The translations under genes were made by a program, and so were the position numbers. The notes under the pieces were generated by a model that worked only from the letters and a program-made list of their open reading frames with translations, had not been told where the DNA came from and did no database searches. From Micromonospora echinaurantiaca (GTDB taxonomy: Bacteria > Actinomycetota > Actinomycetes > Mycobacteriales > Micromonosporaceae): a stretch of 64,000 nucleotides of DNA. The stretch spans positions 2,926,501 to 2,990,500 of the forward strand of contig NZ_LT607750.1 of the NCBI RefSeq assembly GCF_900090235.1, read 5' to 3'. Shown here piece by piece: positions 52,237-60,552 of this stretch; the stretch's first letter is position 1, and each line of letters begins with the position of its first letter.

Positions 52237-52255
52237 TCAGGCTAGCCTCACCTAC
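52237..52255. promoter_or_regulatory. DtxR/IdeR/DmdR-type iron box
   Basis: Read on the minus strand, the 19-bp site GTAGGTGAGGCTAGCCTGA matches the actinobacterial iron-box consensus TTAGGTTAGGCTAACCTAA at 15 of 19 positions, including the palindromic AGG...GCTA.CCT core. It directly adjoins the small minus-strand gene and lies about 180 bases before the FUSC gene on the plus strand. Iron-loaded DtxR-family repressor would bind here. Confidence 0.6.
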
Positions 52256-52437
52256 ACGTTCCCACCGTGGTTGCGCTGGACTCCTCGACCGCCGCCCTGC
52301 GCTCGCTTCGGCGGTTGCTTCCGGTCCCTCCGCTTCGTCGGATTCTCTCGGCGCATGCGGGGTACGAGTGCTCGGTGAACCCTGATGATCGCTGGTCAGG
52401 CGTTGCTCGGTCACGGGTTGATCGCGGTGCTGAGCAG

Positions 52438-53586
52438 GTGAAGGTCACGGCGTCCCGAATTCGAGGTCGAAGTGGGCAGGCGGGTCGCTCGCGGCTGCAT
52501 CAGCTGGAAGTCGCCGTGGTTATCTCGGTGCAGGCAGGGCTCGCTGCGGCGCTGGCCTGGTTGATCGGGCACGATGTGCTGGGCAACCCCTCGCCGGTTT
52601 TCGCGCCGTCGGCTGCGGTGGGCACGATCGTCGCCGCGCTCGGCCAGCGCGCCCGCCGCACGGTCGAGCTGCTCCTCGGGGTCGGACTGGGTATTGCCAC
52701 CAGCGACCTTCTGCTGGCGGTTCTGGGTACCGGGTTCTGGCAGACCGGGTTCGTCGTCGGATGCGCCATCCTTGCCACGCTCATGCTGTTCGGGCGCAGC
52801 GGGGCAGCTGTCGGGCAGGCCGGCGGTACGGCGGTGCTGCTGGCGACCTTGTCACCGGCCCAGCAGGACCTGGAATGGCCGCGGATCGTCGACACACTGG
52901 TCGGCGGTGTCGTCGGTCTGGTGGTGGTCGCGTTGCTGCTGCCGATCAACCCGATGCGGATCCTCGACCGCGACGCGGCCCCCATCTTCCGATGCCTCGC
53001 CGCCCAGTTGAGGGAGGTTGCCGCAGCGCTGGCGACCCACGATCAGCCCCGGGCGGTTCGCGCGATGGAGGCGCTCCGCGACATGGGACCTGACCTCGGC
53101 CGGCTGCACGAGGCGATCAGCGGCGCCGAGGAGGTGGTCAGCCTGGCGCCGGCCCGCTGGCGACGCCGCCAGGATGTGGAACGCTTCGCGCACGCGGCCG
53201 CGCACATGGATCGAGTCGTCGAACACAGCCGAGGATTGGCCCACCGGTCAGCGATTGCGCTGCAGTACAAGGAGCCGATTCCCCGCGACCTGTCACCCAG
53301 CGTCGACCAACTCGCCGAGGCGGTCGAGCTCCTGCGCCATGAGCACCGTACCGGGCGCCCATCGGACAGAACCCACCACAAGATCCGCGACGCCGTGCAT
53401 TTGGCCGGCCAAGCTCGAAGCCAGAGAGTCGACGAATTCGCAGACGCGGTGGTGACCCAACTGCGCACCGCCGCCAGCGAGCTGCTCCGAGCCACCGGCC
53501 TCGACCCGACATTGGCCAATCAAGCGGTCCGGAAGGCAGCGCAGCGCGGCAAGGAGCCTGCTCGGACCCTTCGTAGGTCCGGCTGA
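52438..53586 (+). CDS. FUSC-family membrane protein (aromatic acid exporter-like)
   Basis: 382 aa from GTG 52438; a longer form starting at 52267 is possible, but its first 57 residues look non-coding. The membrane part (about 20-165) has closely spaced helices (VAVVISVQAGLAAALAWLIG, GTIVAALGQRARRTVELLLGVGLGIATSDL, GGTAVLLATLSPAQQDLEWPRIVDTLVGGVVG) as in FUSC/ArAE proteins. The soluble C-terminal part (about 175-380) is helical and charged. Family members export aromatic carboxylates or related compounds; function here unproven. An iron box lies 180 bases upstream, possibly relevant. Confidence 0.72.
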   Translation: MKVTASRIRGRSGQAGRSRLHQLEVAVVISVQAGLAAALAWLIGHDVLGNPSPVFAPSAAVGTIVAALGQRARRTVELLLGVGLGIATSDLLLAVLGTGFWQTGFVVGCAILATLMLFGRSGAAVGQAGGTAVLLATLSPAQQDLEWPRIVDTLVGGVVGLVVVALLLPINPMRILDRDAAPIFRCLAAQLREVAAALATHDQPRAVRAMEALRDMGPDLGRLHEAISGAEEVVSLAPARWRRRQDVERFAHAAAHMDRVVEHSRGLAHRSAIALQYKEPIPRDLSPSVDQLAEAVELLRHEHRTGRPSDRTHHKIRDAVHLAGQARSQRVDEFADAVVTQLRTAASELLRATGLDPTLANQAVRKAAQRGKEPARTLRRSG

Positions 53587-53602
53587 GTAGCGGGGCCACG
53601 AC

Positions 53603-53944
53603 GACGAGGGCACGCACGGGCTGGCCGGGCAGATCCTCACCGACCCCGGCTACCTGTCCACGTCGATCAGCCCGGAGCCGCCGCCGAGTTCGCCGCCGCG
53701 GACGTGCAGTGGCTGATCCGCGTACCCCCGAGACACCCCGGCTCTCTACCTGGGGGTACCGCCGTTCGACGCCGTCGACGGCGAGCAGGAGCTCCTCCTG
53801 GGCCGTGGCCAGCGGTTGCTGGTGCACGGCGTCTACCGGGGGCCCGGACCGCGAGTACCGCCCGCCGTGGGCCGGGTCGCAGACGATCTTCGGGCAGTGG
53901 TTTGTGGAGGCCGAGGTCGTCCCGCCCGAATGGCGCCGAATTAG
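53603..53944 (+). pseudogene. Frameshifted ADP-ribosyltransferase toxin domain remnant
   Basis: Three frames together spell the end of an ADP-ribosyltransferase (ART exoenzyme) fold. Frame from 53603: ILTDPGYLSTSISPE (the STS motif) to a stop at 53714. Overlapping frame at 53704: VQWLIRVPPR. Frame from 53732: TPALYLGVPPFDAVDGEQELLLGRGQRLLVHGVYRG, corresponding to the ExE/ARTT region and the last strands. A further frame gives PPWAGSQTIFGQWFVEAEVV. The N-terminal Arg region and any delivery domain are missing. The catalytic ExE reads EQE. At least three frameshifts make it inactive. Confidence 0.62.
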
Positions 53945-54031
53945 CCATTCTCAACAACCTGCGCACTGCTCGCGGCGAGATGAGTACGGCAACTCATCCT
54001 CCGCGTGCAGCCAGCCAGCATCCTCTTAACC

Positions 54032-54721
54032 ATGACTCCTCGTCGCCTGGTCACGTTGGCAACGGCGGCACTTCTGCTGCTCACCCTGGCGGCCTGCGGG
54101 TCAGACGCGCCCACGCGGGAGGAAGCCAGCCGGGAAGCGGAATCGGCCGCAACCCGGCAGGCAAGCGCGTCGAGCGCTGAGCAGATCAGCAGCGTGCTCG
54201 TCGCCGTGGCCCGGGCGTCTTCGCTCAGGCCGGTCGCAACGTCGACACTCGACGTCTGCCATGCCGGAGCCACCAATGGGCTATGGCCGCACGACGACTA
54301 CCGCCTCAGTTGCGGTCTTAGCGAGATCAGGTACTTCGAGGCGGACGGCGACCTTCTAGCTGTGCTGCGCGAGGTCGACAAGCGCGCCAAGGCTGCCGGG
54401 CTGGTGCCGGCCACCACCTCGGCCATCGAGGAAGTCGAGAGGTACTACGCGGCGAACGGCAAGACCGAAGACGGGCTACTACTCTCCATGCCGGGATTGA
54501 GCTACCTCGTACCCGGGAGCGACTCGACGGTTCAGGTCGGATGGTCGCAGGACAGCAACCCGTTGAACAATCAACCGGTCCCGGACCTCACCTGGCCGAC
54601 TGTCTTCGTTGAGGCCCACCCCGTTGACTTCGACACGCTGCGGAGTGGCCTGCGAAGGCACCAGCATCTCGTCACCATCTCCTCGGGGACCACGTACTAC
54701 GAAGTTCCCTGGCCCTCCTGA
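54032..54721 (+). CDS. Putative lipoprotein of unknown function
   Basis: 229 aa from ATG 54032 (an in-frame GTG lies 27 bases upstream). Lipoprotein signal RRLVTLATAALLLLTLAACG with lipobox Cys at 22, then a Thr/Glu/Ala-rich helix. Two cysteines in the mature part (TLDVCHAGATNGLWPHDDYR and SCGLSEIRYF) suggest a disulfide. The rest (about 95-229) appears as an alpha/beta domain with aromatic-rich strands. I recognise no family. It stands between the toxin remnant and the transposase remnant, with somewhat lower G/C than neighbouring genes. Confidence 0.65.
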   Translation: MTPRRLVTLATAALLLLTLAACGSDAPTREEASREAESAATRQASASSAEQISSVLVAVARASSLRPVATSTLDVCHAGATNGLWPHDDYRLSCGLSEIRYFEADGDLLAVLREVDKRAKAAGLVPATTSAIEEVERYYAANGKTEDGLLLSMPGLSYLVPGSDSTVQVGWSQDSNPLNNQPVPDLTWPTVFVEAHPVDFDTLRSGLRRHQHLVTISSGTTYYEVPWPS

Positions 54722-54791
54722 CAAGACGTAGGACCGGGCAACGGACAGCGACATATGGCAGGGCCTCGGAACGCTGTCTCAGCCGCCGACG

Positions 54792-54945
54792 TTGTCGGCG
54801 TCACGGCGGTGGCAGCGCCGTTCGGCCGGTGCCGGGTCGGAAGGGCCACACCTCTACGCCTGGGCCTGCCTCGACGAGGTCACCACTGACGCCGACCCCG
54901 ATGACGGCGGCCGGCACAGCGTACTGATCAGACGCAACACCACCG
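54792..54945 (+). pseudogene. Remnant of an IS701-type transposase
   Basis: The frame reads RRWQRRSAGAGSEGPHLYAW, then CLDEVTTDADPDDGGRH and SVLIRRNTT. This follows the order WQRxSAGxGxKGxRxYDWA ... GHxWLLIRRNxTTGEL found in actinobacterial IS701-family transposases. Both ends are missing and the DDE residues are not present in the fragment. It abuts a MOSC-domain remnant, consistent with old insertion and deletion. Confidence 0.5.
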
Positions 54946-55410
54946 CGGAGGTGCCGCAGATCGTGCAGTTGCTGGCCTCGCCCGTGCATCGCTTACCTGG
55001 GCCGGCCCGCCGACGGTCCGGCGCCGGCCTCACCCGGCGAACTGGGCGTGATCCGCCTGCGGGCGGGCCTCGGCATCGTCGGTGACCGGTACTCGGCAAG
55101 CCGGCCCACCGCGAGGCGAGCGTGACCGTGATCGCGCAGGAGTCGTGCCGGTCTGGGCCGACCTGGTGCAGGTCCGGCGCAAGGTGCTCACCACCGGAAT
55201 CGCCATGGACGGGTGATCGGCGCCGGGCTCATCCTAGACGCCGGCGCAGGCCGGTCAGCCTGCGGGACAACCGCCCGGCGAACCCCTGCGCCTGGAAGGA
55301 CGTCGCCGTCGGCCCCCAACGCCTGGAAGGCGCCGCGCCGCAGGGGCGGCATCCGCTGCACCCCAAGGAGCGACGGCACCCTGCGCCGGACCGGTCGACG
55401 TGACGGTCAG
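54946..55410 (+). pseudogene. Multiply frameshifted MOSC-domain protein remnant
   Basis: Successive frames give EVPQIVQLLASPVHR, YLGRPADGPAPASPGELGV, RLRAGLGIVGDRYSA, HREASVTVIAQES, ADLVQVRRKVLTTGIAMDG, GAGLILDAG, NRPANPCAWKDVAVGP and WKAPRRRGGIRCTPRSDG. In order these are the conserved blocks of small MOSC (molybdenum cofactor sulfurase C-terminal) proteins of about 160 residues. At least four frameshifts separate them, so no product is expected. Confidence 0.65.
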
Positions 55411-55468
55411 CCGCTGACAACCGGCCGCCACCACCGACTGGCCGTCTGGCATCGGCCGGTGATCGCCC

Positions 55469-56239
55469 TCAGGCAGCGCCGACGTCGGTGGTGAAGGTCG
55501 CGAAGGCGAGCAGGCCGGAGTAGGCCACCAGGCCGACGGTGAACCAGGTGAGGCTGGAGTGCCGCTCGGGGGCCAGTTCGTCGACGAAAACGTTGAGCAG
55601 GATCCCGCCACCCAGGAACGCGGTGAGCACGTTCATCAGCACGCCGGTGGGCTGGACGGCGACCGCGGTCACCCAGCCACCGGCGGCACCGGCGACCAGG
55701 ACGAGACGCCACCCGGTGGTGAGGCTGACCGGGAAGTGCTCGGCCAGGACGCCGTCGGTGGCCAGCACGTGCAGCCCCATGGCGACGGCGAACAGCACCG
55801 CCGGCCCGAGCCCCGCGTCCAGCTTGGTCGCCAGGGTGTACGTGATCAGGCCGCTGTACAGGGCGAAGAAGCCGAGCTGGAACCCGAAGACCAGCCGGGT
55901 GGGCTCCTGCCGGCGCTGCTGCGAGCGGTGGGTGACACGTTCCAGGGCGTAGAACGTGAAGAAGCCGACCAGCGCGACGAGGAACAGCACGAACCCACGG
56001 GCCGGGGTGGCCGTGACCTCCTCCTCCAGGACATGGGCCACCGCCTGGTTGCCCTCCGCGAGGCGCGGCAGCAGGTAGAGGAACACGTACGCGGCGGCGA
56101 TGCCGCCACCGAGGGAGGTCGCCGCGTGGATGGGCACCGGCAGTCGCCGGCGGATGGCCGGCGCGAGAAGGTGCAGGGCTCCCAGCGCCACCGCCGCCGC
56201 CAGCGCCGCCCACAGACTGCCCGCCCGGGTGAGCGTCAC
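55469..56239 (-). CDS. ZIP-like integral membrane protein
   Basis: 256 aa from GTG 56239, overlapping the cydB stop (GTGA). About seven or eight helices; HAATSLGGGIAAAYVFLYLLPRLAEG and the late VLTAFLGGGILLNVFVDELAPER resemble the helix pattern of ZIP metal permeases, although the metal-binding HxxPE-type signature of canonical ZIPs is not seen. A histidine-poor loop HRSQQRRQEPTR sits mid-protein. Its coupling to cydAB suggests a role near the respiratory chain or in metal supply, but this is only contextual. Confidence 0.65.
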   Translation of the reverse strand: MTLTRAGSLWAALAAAVALGALHLLAPAIRRRLPVPIHAATSLGGGIAAAYVFLYLLPRLAEGNQAVAHVLEEEVTATPARGFVLFLVALVGFFTFYALERVTHRSQQRRQEPTRLVFGFQLGFFALYSGLITYTLATKLDAGLGPAVLFAVAMGLHVLATDGVLAEHFPVSLTTGWRLVLVAGAAGGWVTAVAVQPTGVLMNVLTAFLGGGILLNVFVDELAPERHSSLTWFTVGLVAYSGLLAFATFTTDVGAA

Positions 56240-57255
56240 CGGGGCGGTGGGTTGCCGGCGGCCGGCTTGGAGCGCTGGAAGATGCCGAACAGCCAGAGCA
56301 GGGAGGGCGCCAGCAGCAGCGCTCCGACCGCGAGGACGGCGAGCACAGTGGCGAGCACAGTGGGATCACCGGCCGCCTCGGTGACGGTCAGGTCGGGTGG
56401 CAGCAGGTCTGGGTACTGGGCGGCGCCCCAGGCCCAGAGGACGGCCGCGACCGCGAGGGCCGCGGTCACCCGCACCGCCCGGTAGCGGCCGGTGGCGATC
56501 AGCACCAGCGACCCGAGCCCCGCGGCGAACGAGAGCAGCACCAGGGCGAGCGCCCGGCCCCGAAGATCGGCGAAAAGGTCCGGCGCGTCGGCGGCGACGA
56601 CGGCCAGCCCGGCCGCCGCGCCGACGCCCACCACCATGCCGGTGACCAGGGCGCGGCGGCGGAACTGGGCCACCAGGTCGGCGGCACCGGCGCGGCGCGC
56701 GTCGTGGATGATGTAGACCGCGGCGAGGTACGCGCACACGCCGACCGCGAGCAGGCCGGCGTAGATGGAGGTGGGATTGAGCCAGCTGCGCCAGATGTCA
56801 CCCTCGGCGATGCCGGGTGGGACGCGACCGGAGGCGACCGCGCCGACGATGGAGCCGAGGAAGAACGGGGTGGCCACCGAGGAGAGCGCGAAGGTGGCGC
56901 CGTAGAGGCGTTGCTCGGTGAGGGTGTGACTGGCCTTGCGGAAGGCGAAGGCCGCGCCACGACCGATGATGCCCAGCGCGGCCAGGGTCAGCGGGATGTA
57001 AAGGGTGGAGGCGAACGCGGCGAACGCGGGCGGAAAGGTGGTCCAGAACAGGGTGATCACCAGGATCAGCCAGACGTGGTTGGCCTCCCACACCGGGCCG
57101 ATCGAGTGCGCGATCAGTTCCCGGCGGGCTGCGCCGCGGCGCGTCCCGCCGGCGAGGAGGTCCCAGATCCCGGCGCCGAAGTCCGCGCCGGCGAGCAGGG
57201 TGTAGAGCGTCAGACCGGCCAGCAGCACCCCGAGCAGGACGTCGGCGACGGTCAT
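56236..57255 (-). CDS. cydB: Cytochrome bd-type ubiquinol/menaquinol oxidase subunit II
   Basis: 339 aa from ATG 57255, overlapping the cydA stop (ATGA). Eight-helix CydB: N-terminal LLGVLLAGLTLYTLLAGADFGAGIWDLL, then HSIGPVWEANHVWLILVITLFWTTFP, the family's best-conserved stretch. It forms the partner of CydA in the oxygen reductase. No cydC/cydD exporter genes follow; instead a ZIP-like protein is coupled downstream. Confidence 0.92.
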   Translation of the reverse strand: MTVADVLLGVLLAGLTLYTLLAGADFGAGIWDLLAGGTRRGAARRELIAHSIGPVWEANHVWLILVITLFWTTFPPAFAAFASTLYIPLTLAALGIIGRGAAFAFRKASHTLTEQRLYGATFALSSVATPFFLGSIVGAVASGRVPPGIAEGDIWRSWLNPTSIYAGLLAVGVCAYLAAVYIIHDARRAGAADLVAQFRRRALVTGMVVGVGAAAGLAVVAADAPDLFADLRGRALALVLLSFAAGLGSLVLIATGRYRAVRVTAALAVAAVLWAWGAAQYPDLLPPDLTVTEAAGDPTVLATVLAVLAVGALLLAPSLLWLFGIFQRSKPAAGNPPPR

Positions 57256-58622
57256 CGGCCGCTGTCCACCGGTTCGGGTACGCCCTCCTGCGGAGCGATC
57301 GGCTCGTCGCGGTGCCGGGCCATCCGCCACAGCACCGCGACGGTGGCGACGGTGAGCACCGCGTAGACGGCGGCGACCAGGGCCAGGCCGGTGGCCAGGC
57401 CCGGCGCCGGATTTACCGCCTCGGCGGTGCGCAGGACGCCGTACACGATCCAGGGTTGCCGGCCGACCTCGGTGACGACCCAGCCGGCCTCGACCGCGAC
57501 GGCGGCGGCGACCCCGGACAGGGCGGCGGCCCGCAGGAACCACGGCGAGCGCGGCGGACCCCGACGCCGCCACCATGCAAGCGCCCACCAGGCGGAGAGC
57601 GCCACCAGCCCGAAGCCGATGGCCACCATCAGCTGGAACGCCCACTTGACCACCGTCACCGGTGGCTCCTGATCGTCGGGCACCTGGTCCAGGCCCATGA
57701 CCACGGCGTCCGGATCCCACCTGGCCAGCAGCGACAGGGCGTTGGGCACCTCGACCGCGTACCGCAGTTCCCCGTCGACGTAGACGCCGCCGAGCGAGAG
57801 CGGCGCGCCGGCCTGGGTGCGGGCCAGCCCCTCCATCGCGGCGAGCTTGGTGGGCTGGTACTCCCCGACGAAGTGCGCGGCCCAGTCGCCGACCACCACC
57901 TGCACCGGGGAGAGCACCGCGGCGACGGTGAACGGGATGGCGAAGCCGAGCCGGTGGTAGCGGTCCCGGCGGCCGCGCAACAGGGCCACCGCGTAGACGC
58001 TGGCGATGCCGAAGCCGGTCACCATGAACGCCGCCACGATCATGTGAACGGTCTGCGGCGGCGTCGCCGGGTTGAACATCGCCTCCCACGGCCTGACGTC
58101 GGTGACCTCGCCGGAGACCAGGTCGAAGCCGCGGGGCTGGTTCATCCAGGCGTTCGCCGACACCACGAAGAACGCCGACGCCACGCCCGCGACACAGACC
58201 GGCAGTCCGGAGAGCAGGTGCGCCCGGGGTGGCACCCGGTCCCAGGCGTACAGGTAGATCCCGACGAAGATCGCCTCGACGAAGAACGCGATGCCCTCCA
58301 TCGCGAACGGCAGGCCGATCACGTCGCCGAAGCGGCCCATCAGGCCGGGCCAGAGCAGCCCCATCTCGAACGACAGGATGGTCCCCGACACCGCGCCGAC
58401 CGCGAACAGCACGCCCATCGCCTTGGCCCAGCGGCGCGCCAGCCGGGTGAAGGTCGGGTCCCCGGTGCGCAGCCCGCGCCACTCGGCGAAGACGGTGACC
58501 GCCGGCATGCCGACGCCGAACGAGGCGATCACGATGTGCCAGCCCAGGGACAGGGCCATCTGCACCCGCGCCGCCATGAGGTCTCCCGGTGCGGCGTCCT
58601 GGGCGAGCAGGTCAACCAGCAT
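57252..58622 (-). CDS. cydA: Cytochrome bd-type ubiquinol/menaquinol oxidase subunit I
   Basis: 456 aa from ATG 58622 with AGGTGGGG upstream; a GTG at 58634 is possible. Haem ligand candidates: His in LSLGWHIVIASFGVG (about 28) and His in PQTVHMIVAAF (about 190). Quinol-site features include the conserved GRQPWIVYGVLRT near residue 390. The Q-loop between helices 6 and 7 is short, as in cyanide-insensitive (CIO) and many actinobacterial oxidases. It reduces oxygen to water with quinol without pumping protons. First gene of a cydA-cydB-ZIP-like operon. Confidence 0.92.
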   Translation of the reverse strand: MLVDLLAQDAAPGDLMAARVQMALSLGWHIVIASFGVGMPAVTVFAEWRGLRTGDPTFTRLARRWAKAMGVLFAVGAVSGTILSFEMGLLWPGLMGRFGDVIGLPFAMEGIAFFVEAIFVGIYLYAWDRVPPRAHLLSGLPVCVAGVASAFFVVSANAWMNQPRGFDLVSGEVTDVRPWEAMFNPATPPQTVHMIVAAFMVTGFGIASVYAVALLRGRRDRYHRLGFAIPFTVAAVLSPVQVVVGDWAAHFVGEYQPTKLAAMEGLARTQAGAPLSLGGVYVDGELRYAVEVPNALSLLARWDPDAVVMGLDQVPDDQEPPVTVVKWAFQLMVAIGFGLVALSAWWALAWWRRRGPPRSPWFLRAAALSGVAAAVAVEAGWVVTEVGRQPWIVYGVLRTAEAVNPAPGLATGLALVAAVYAVLTVATVAVLWRMARHRDEPIAPQEGVPEPVDSGR

Positions 58623-58715
58623 CGGGTTCCCCACCTTCGTTGCGTGTCAGCCCCATGGTGGTCTAACGGCCCGGCTGCTGGCCGGCAACGCGAATGCCGC
58701 ATCCCGGGCGCGGAA

Positions 58716-59072
58716 TCAGGGCTTGTACTCGCTGCGGGTGCGGGGCAGCCACTGCGGGTGGTTCTCCCGCAGGTAGCGAACCATCGCCTCGCGCAGGTCG
58801 CAGCGGAGGTCCCAGGCGCTGGGCCCGTCGGCGGCGGAAGCCTGGAGCTGGATGACGACGGTCTGCGGGTTGGCATCGACCATTTGGAGCACCCGCTGGC
58901 GCCGGTCCCGGTCCCACAGCGGCGCTGCCCGAGCACGGGATCGTCATGCACCCCGGCTGCGACGCCTCGATCAGGCGCTGCGCCTCGACGCGCAGGTCGT
59001 CCAGGTTGGCGGTGTGGTCGACGTGGATCTGGACCTTGCCGACCACCCCGCTCGGACCATCAGCTGCCGTTC
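58716..59072 (-). pseudogene. C-terminal remnant of a mechanosensitive ion channel (MscS family)
   Basis: Read leftward, one frame gives GVVGKVQIHVDHTANLDDLR then VEAQRLIEASQP. After a frameshift near 58920-58950 another gives VLQMVDANPQTVVIQLQASA, ADGPSAWDLRCDLREAMVRY and LRENHPQWLPRTRSEYKP, ending at stop 58716. This is the cytoplasmic end of MscS-like channels. The membrane part is gone: an in-frame stop lies just upstream near 59085. Not functional. Confidence 0.65.
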
Positions 59073-59338
59073 ACTGCGGCATCGATGGTCATTACTTCCG
59101 CTCCCGTCCGGGTCGTCCCCCACGGCAGCGTGTCACGAGACGGCCGATCGCCGGGCGTACATCGCGACCGGCCGAAGTCCCCCGGCGGCCGCGGCACGCG
59201 GCGCCGCCGCCCGGGGCTCGGGTGGCGAGGAGGTCACCGTGATCAGCCGCGCCCGCTACGTAGCTAGGGCGGCGGGCTGCAGGGAGCAGGAAGCCATCCG
59301 GACGCCGGGCGCTGTTCCACGCGTAGCGTCCGAGGGAA
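59073..59338. other. Non-coding stretch between the channel remnant and the dehydrogenase
   Basis: About 270 bases in which I see no gene. It probably holds further eroded sequence of the channel gene, but no readable motif remains. Confidence 0.3.
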
Positions 59339-59360
59339 TCTCCGTCCGCGAAGGCGGAGA
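59339..59360 (-). terminator. Terminator-like hairpin after the alcohol dehydrogenase gene
   Basis: Arms TCTCCG / CGGAGA with a 10-base, partly self-complementary loop lie 6 bases past the dehydrogenase stop (59366) on its downstream side. No T-run. Confidence 0.5.
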
Positions 59361-59365
59361 GAGGG

Positions 59366-60541
59366 TCAAGGCTTGAGCACGACCTTCACGCAATCCTCCT
59401 GCTTGTTCTTGAAGATGTCGTAGCCGCGGGGAGCGTCGTGCAGGTGCATCGTGTGGGTGATGATGAAGCTCGGATCGATCTCGCCCTTGCGGATCCGTTC
59501 CAGCAACGGCCGCATGTAGCGCTGCACGTGGGCCTGTCCCGACCGCATGGTCAGGGACCGGTTCATGAACGACCCCATCGGGAACTTGTCGATGAAGCCG
59601 CCGTACGCGCCGATCGCCGAGATGGTCCCGCCGTTGCGGCAGCTCAGCACCGCCTCGCGGAGCGCGTGTGGGCGGTCCGTCTCCACCTTCATCGCCTGCT
59701 TGGCCCGGTCGTAGGCGTGCAGCGCAGCGGACGGGTGGTGCCCCTCCATGCCGACCGCGTCGATGCACGCGTCCGGCCCGCGGCCGGCCGTCATGTCCCG
59801 CAGCGCGTCCATGACGTCGGTCTCCTCGTAGTTGATCGTCTCTGCGCCCGCCTTCGTCCGCGCCATCTGCAGCCGGTACGGGAACCGGTCGATGACGATG
59901 ACCCGTTCCGCCCCGAGCAGGTACGCGCTGACGGCGGCGAACTGGCCGACCGGCCCAGCACCCCAGATGGCGACAGTGTCCCCGGGCTTGATGTCGCACA
60001 TCTCGGCGGCCATGTACCCGGTCGGCAGCACGTCGGACAGGAAGAGCACCTTCTCGTCCGGCAGGTCGTCCTCGATCTTAAGTGCCCCGACATCGGCGAA
60101 CGGCACCCGCACGTACTGGGCCTGTCCGCCCGCGTAGCCGCCCATGAGGTGCGAATAGCCGAAGATCCCGGCGGGCGAGTGGCCCATCGCCACCTCGGCT
60201 ATCGCGGCATTCGGGTTCGAGTTCTCGCAGATGGAGTACAGGCCCCGTTGACAGGTCATGCAGTTGCCACAGGCTATGGGGAAGCCGACCACCACGCGGT
60301 CGCCGATGCTCAGCCCGTCGCGTACGCCCGGGCCGAGCTCCACAATCTCGCCCATGAATTCGTGCCCGAGGATGTCGCCCTTCTTCATAGCCGGGATGAA
60401 GCCGTCGAGCAGGTGCAGGTCGGAGCCGCAGATCGCCGCCGAGCTCACCCGCACGACGGCGTCCCGGGGGTTGAGGATCTGCGGGTCGGAAACGTCTTCG
60501 ACGGCCACGTTGTTCGGGGCGATCCAGCAGTTGGCTTTCAT
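59366..60541 (-). CDS. Zinc-dependent alcohol/formaldehyde dehydrogenase (MDR family)
   Basis: 391 aa from ATG 60541 with GAGGAGG 7 bases upstream. Catalytic-zinc ligand Cys in AAICGSDLHLLDG, His/Glu in LGHEFMGEIVE, structural-zinc cysteines in CGNCMTCQRGLYSICE, Rossmann motif WGAGPVGQFAAVSA and cofactor Asp in IDRFPYRL, which favours NAD. The long form with HHPSAALHAYDRAKQAM resembles the glutathione-independent formaldehyde dehydrogenase branch. Substrate unproven. It follows an SRPBCC gene by 11 bases in a leftward two-gene operon, a pairing often seen in actinobacterial stress loci. Confidence 0.87.
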   Translation of the reverse strand: MKANCWIAPNNVAVEDVSDPQILNPRDAVVRVSSAAICGSDLHLLDGFIPAMKKGDILGHEFMGEIVELGPGVRDGLSIGDRVVVGFPIACGNCMTCQRGLYSICENSNPNAAIAEVAMGHSPAGIFGYSHLMGGYAGGQAQYVRVPFADVGALKIEDDLPDEKVLFLSDVLPTGYMAAEMCDIKPGDTVAIWGAGPVGQFAAVSAYLLGAERVIVIDRFPYRLQMARTKAGAETINYEETDVMDALRDMTAGRGPDACIDAVGMEGHHPSAALHAYDRAKQAMKVETDRPHALREAVLSCRNGGTISAIGAYGGFIDKFPMGSFMNRSLTMRSGQAHVQRYMRPLLERIRKGEIDPSFIITHTMHLHDAPRGYDIFKNKQEDCVKVVLKP

Positions 60542-60552
60542 CGATTTCCTCC

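Noticed and set aside
58663..59046. Intact 127-aa gene downstream of cydA
   Set aside because: Only its first third matches a channel domain; the rest is the wrong frame of the same remnant, so it is treated as a pseudogene.
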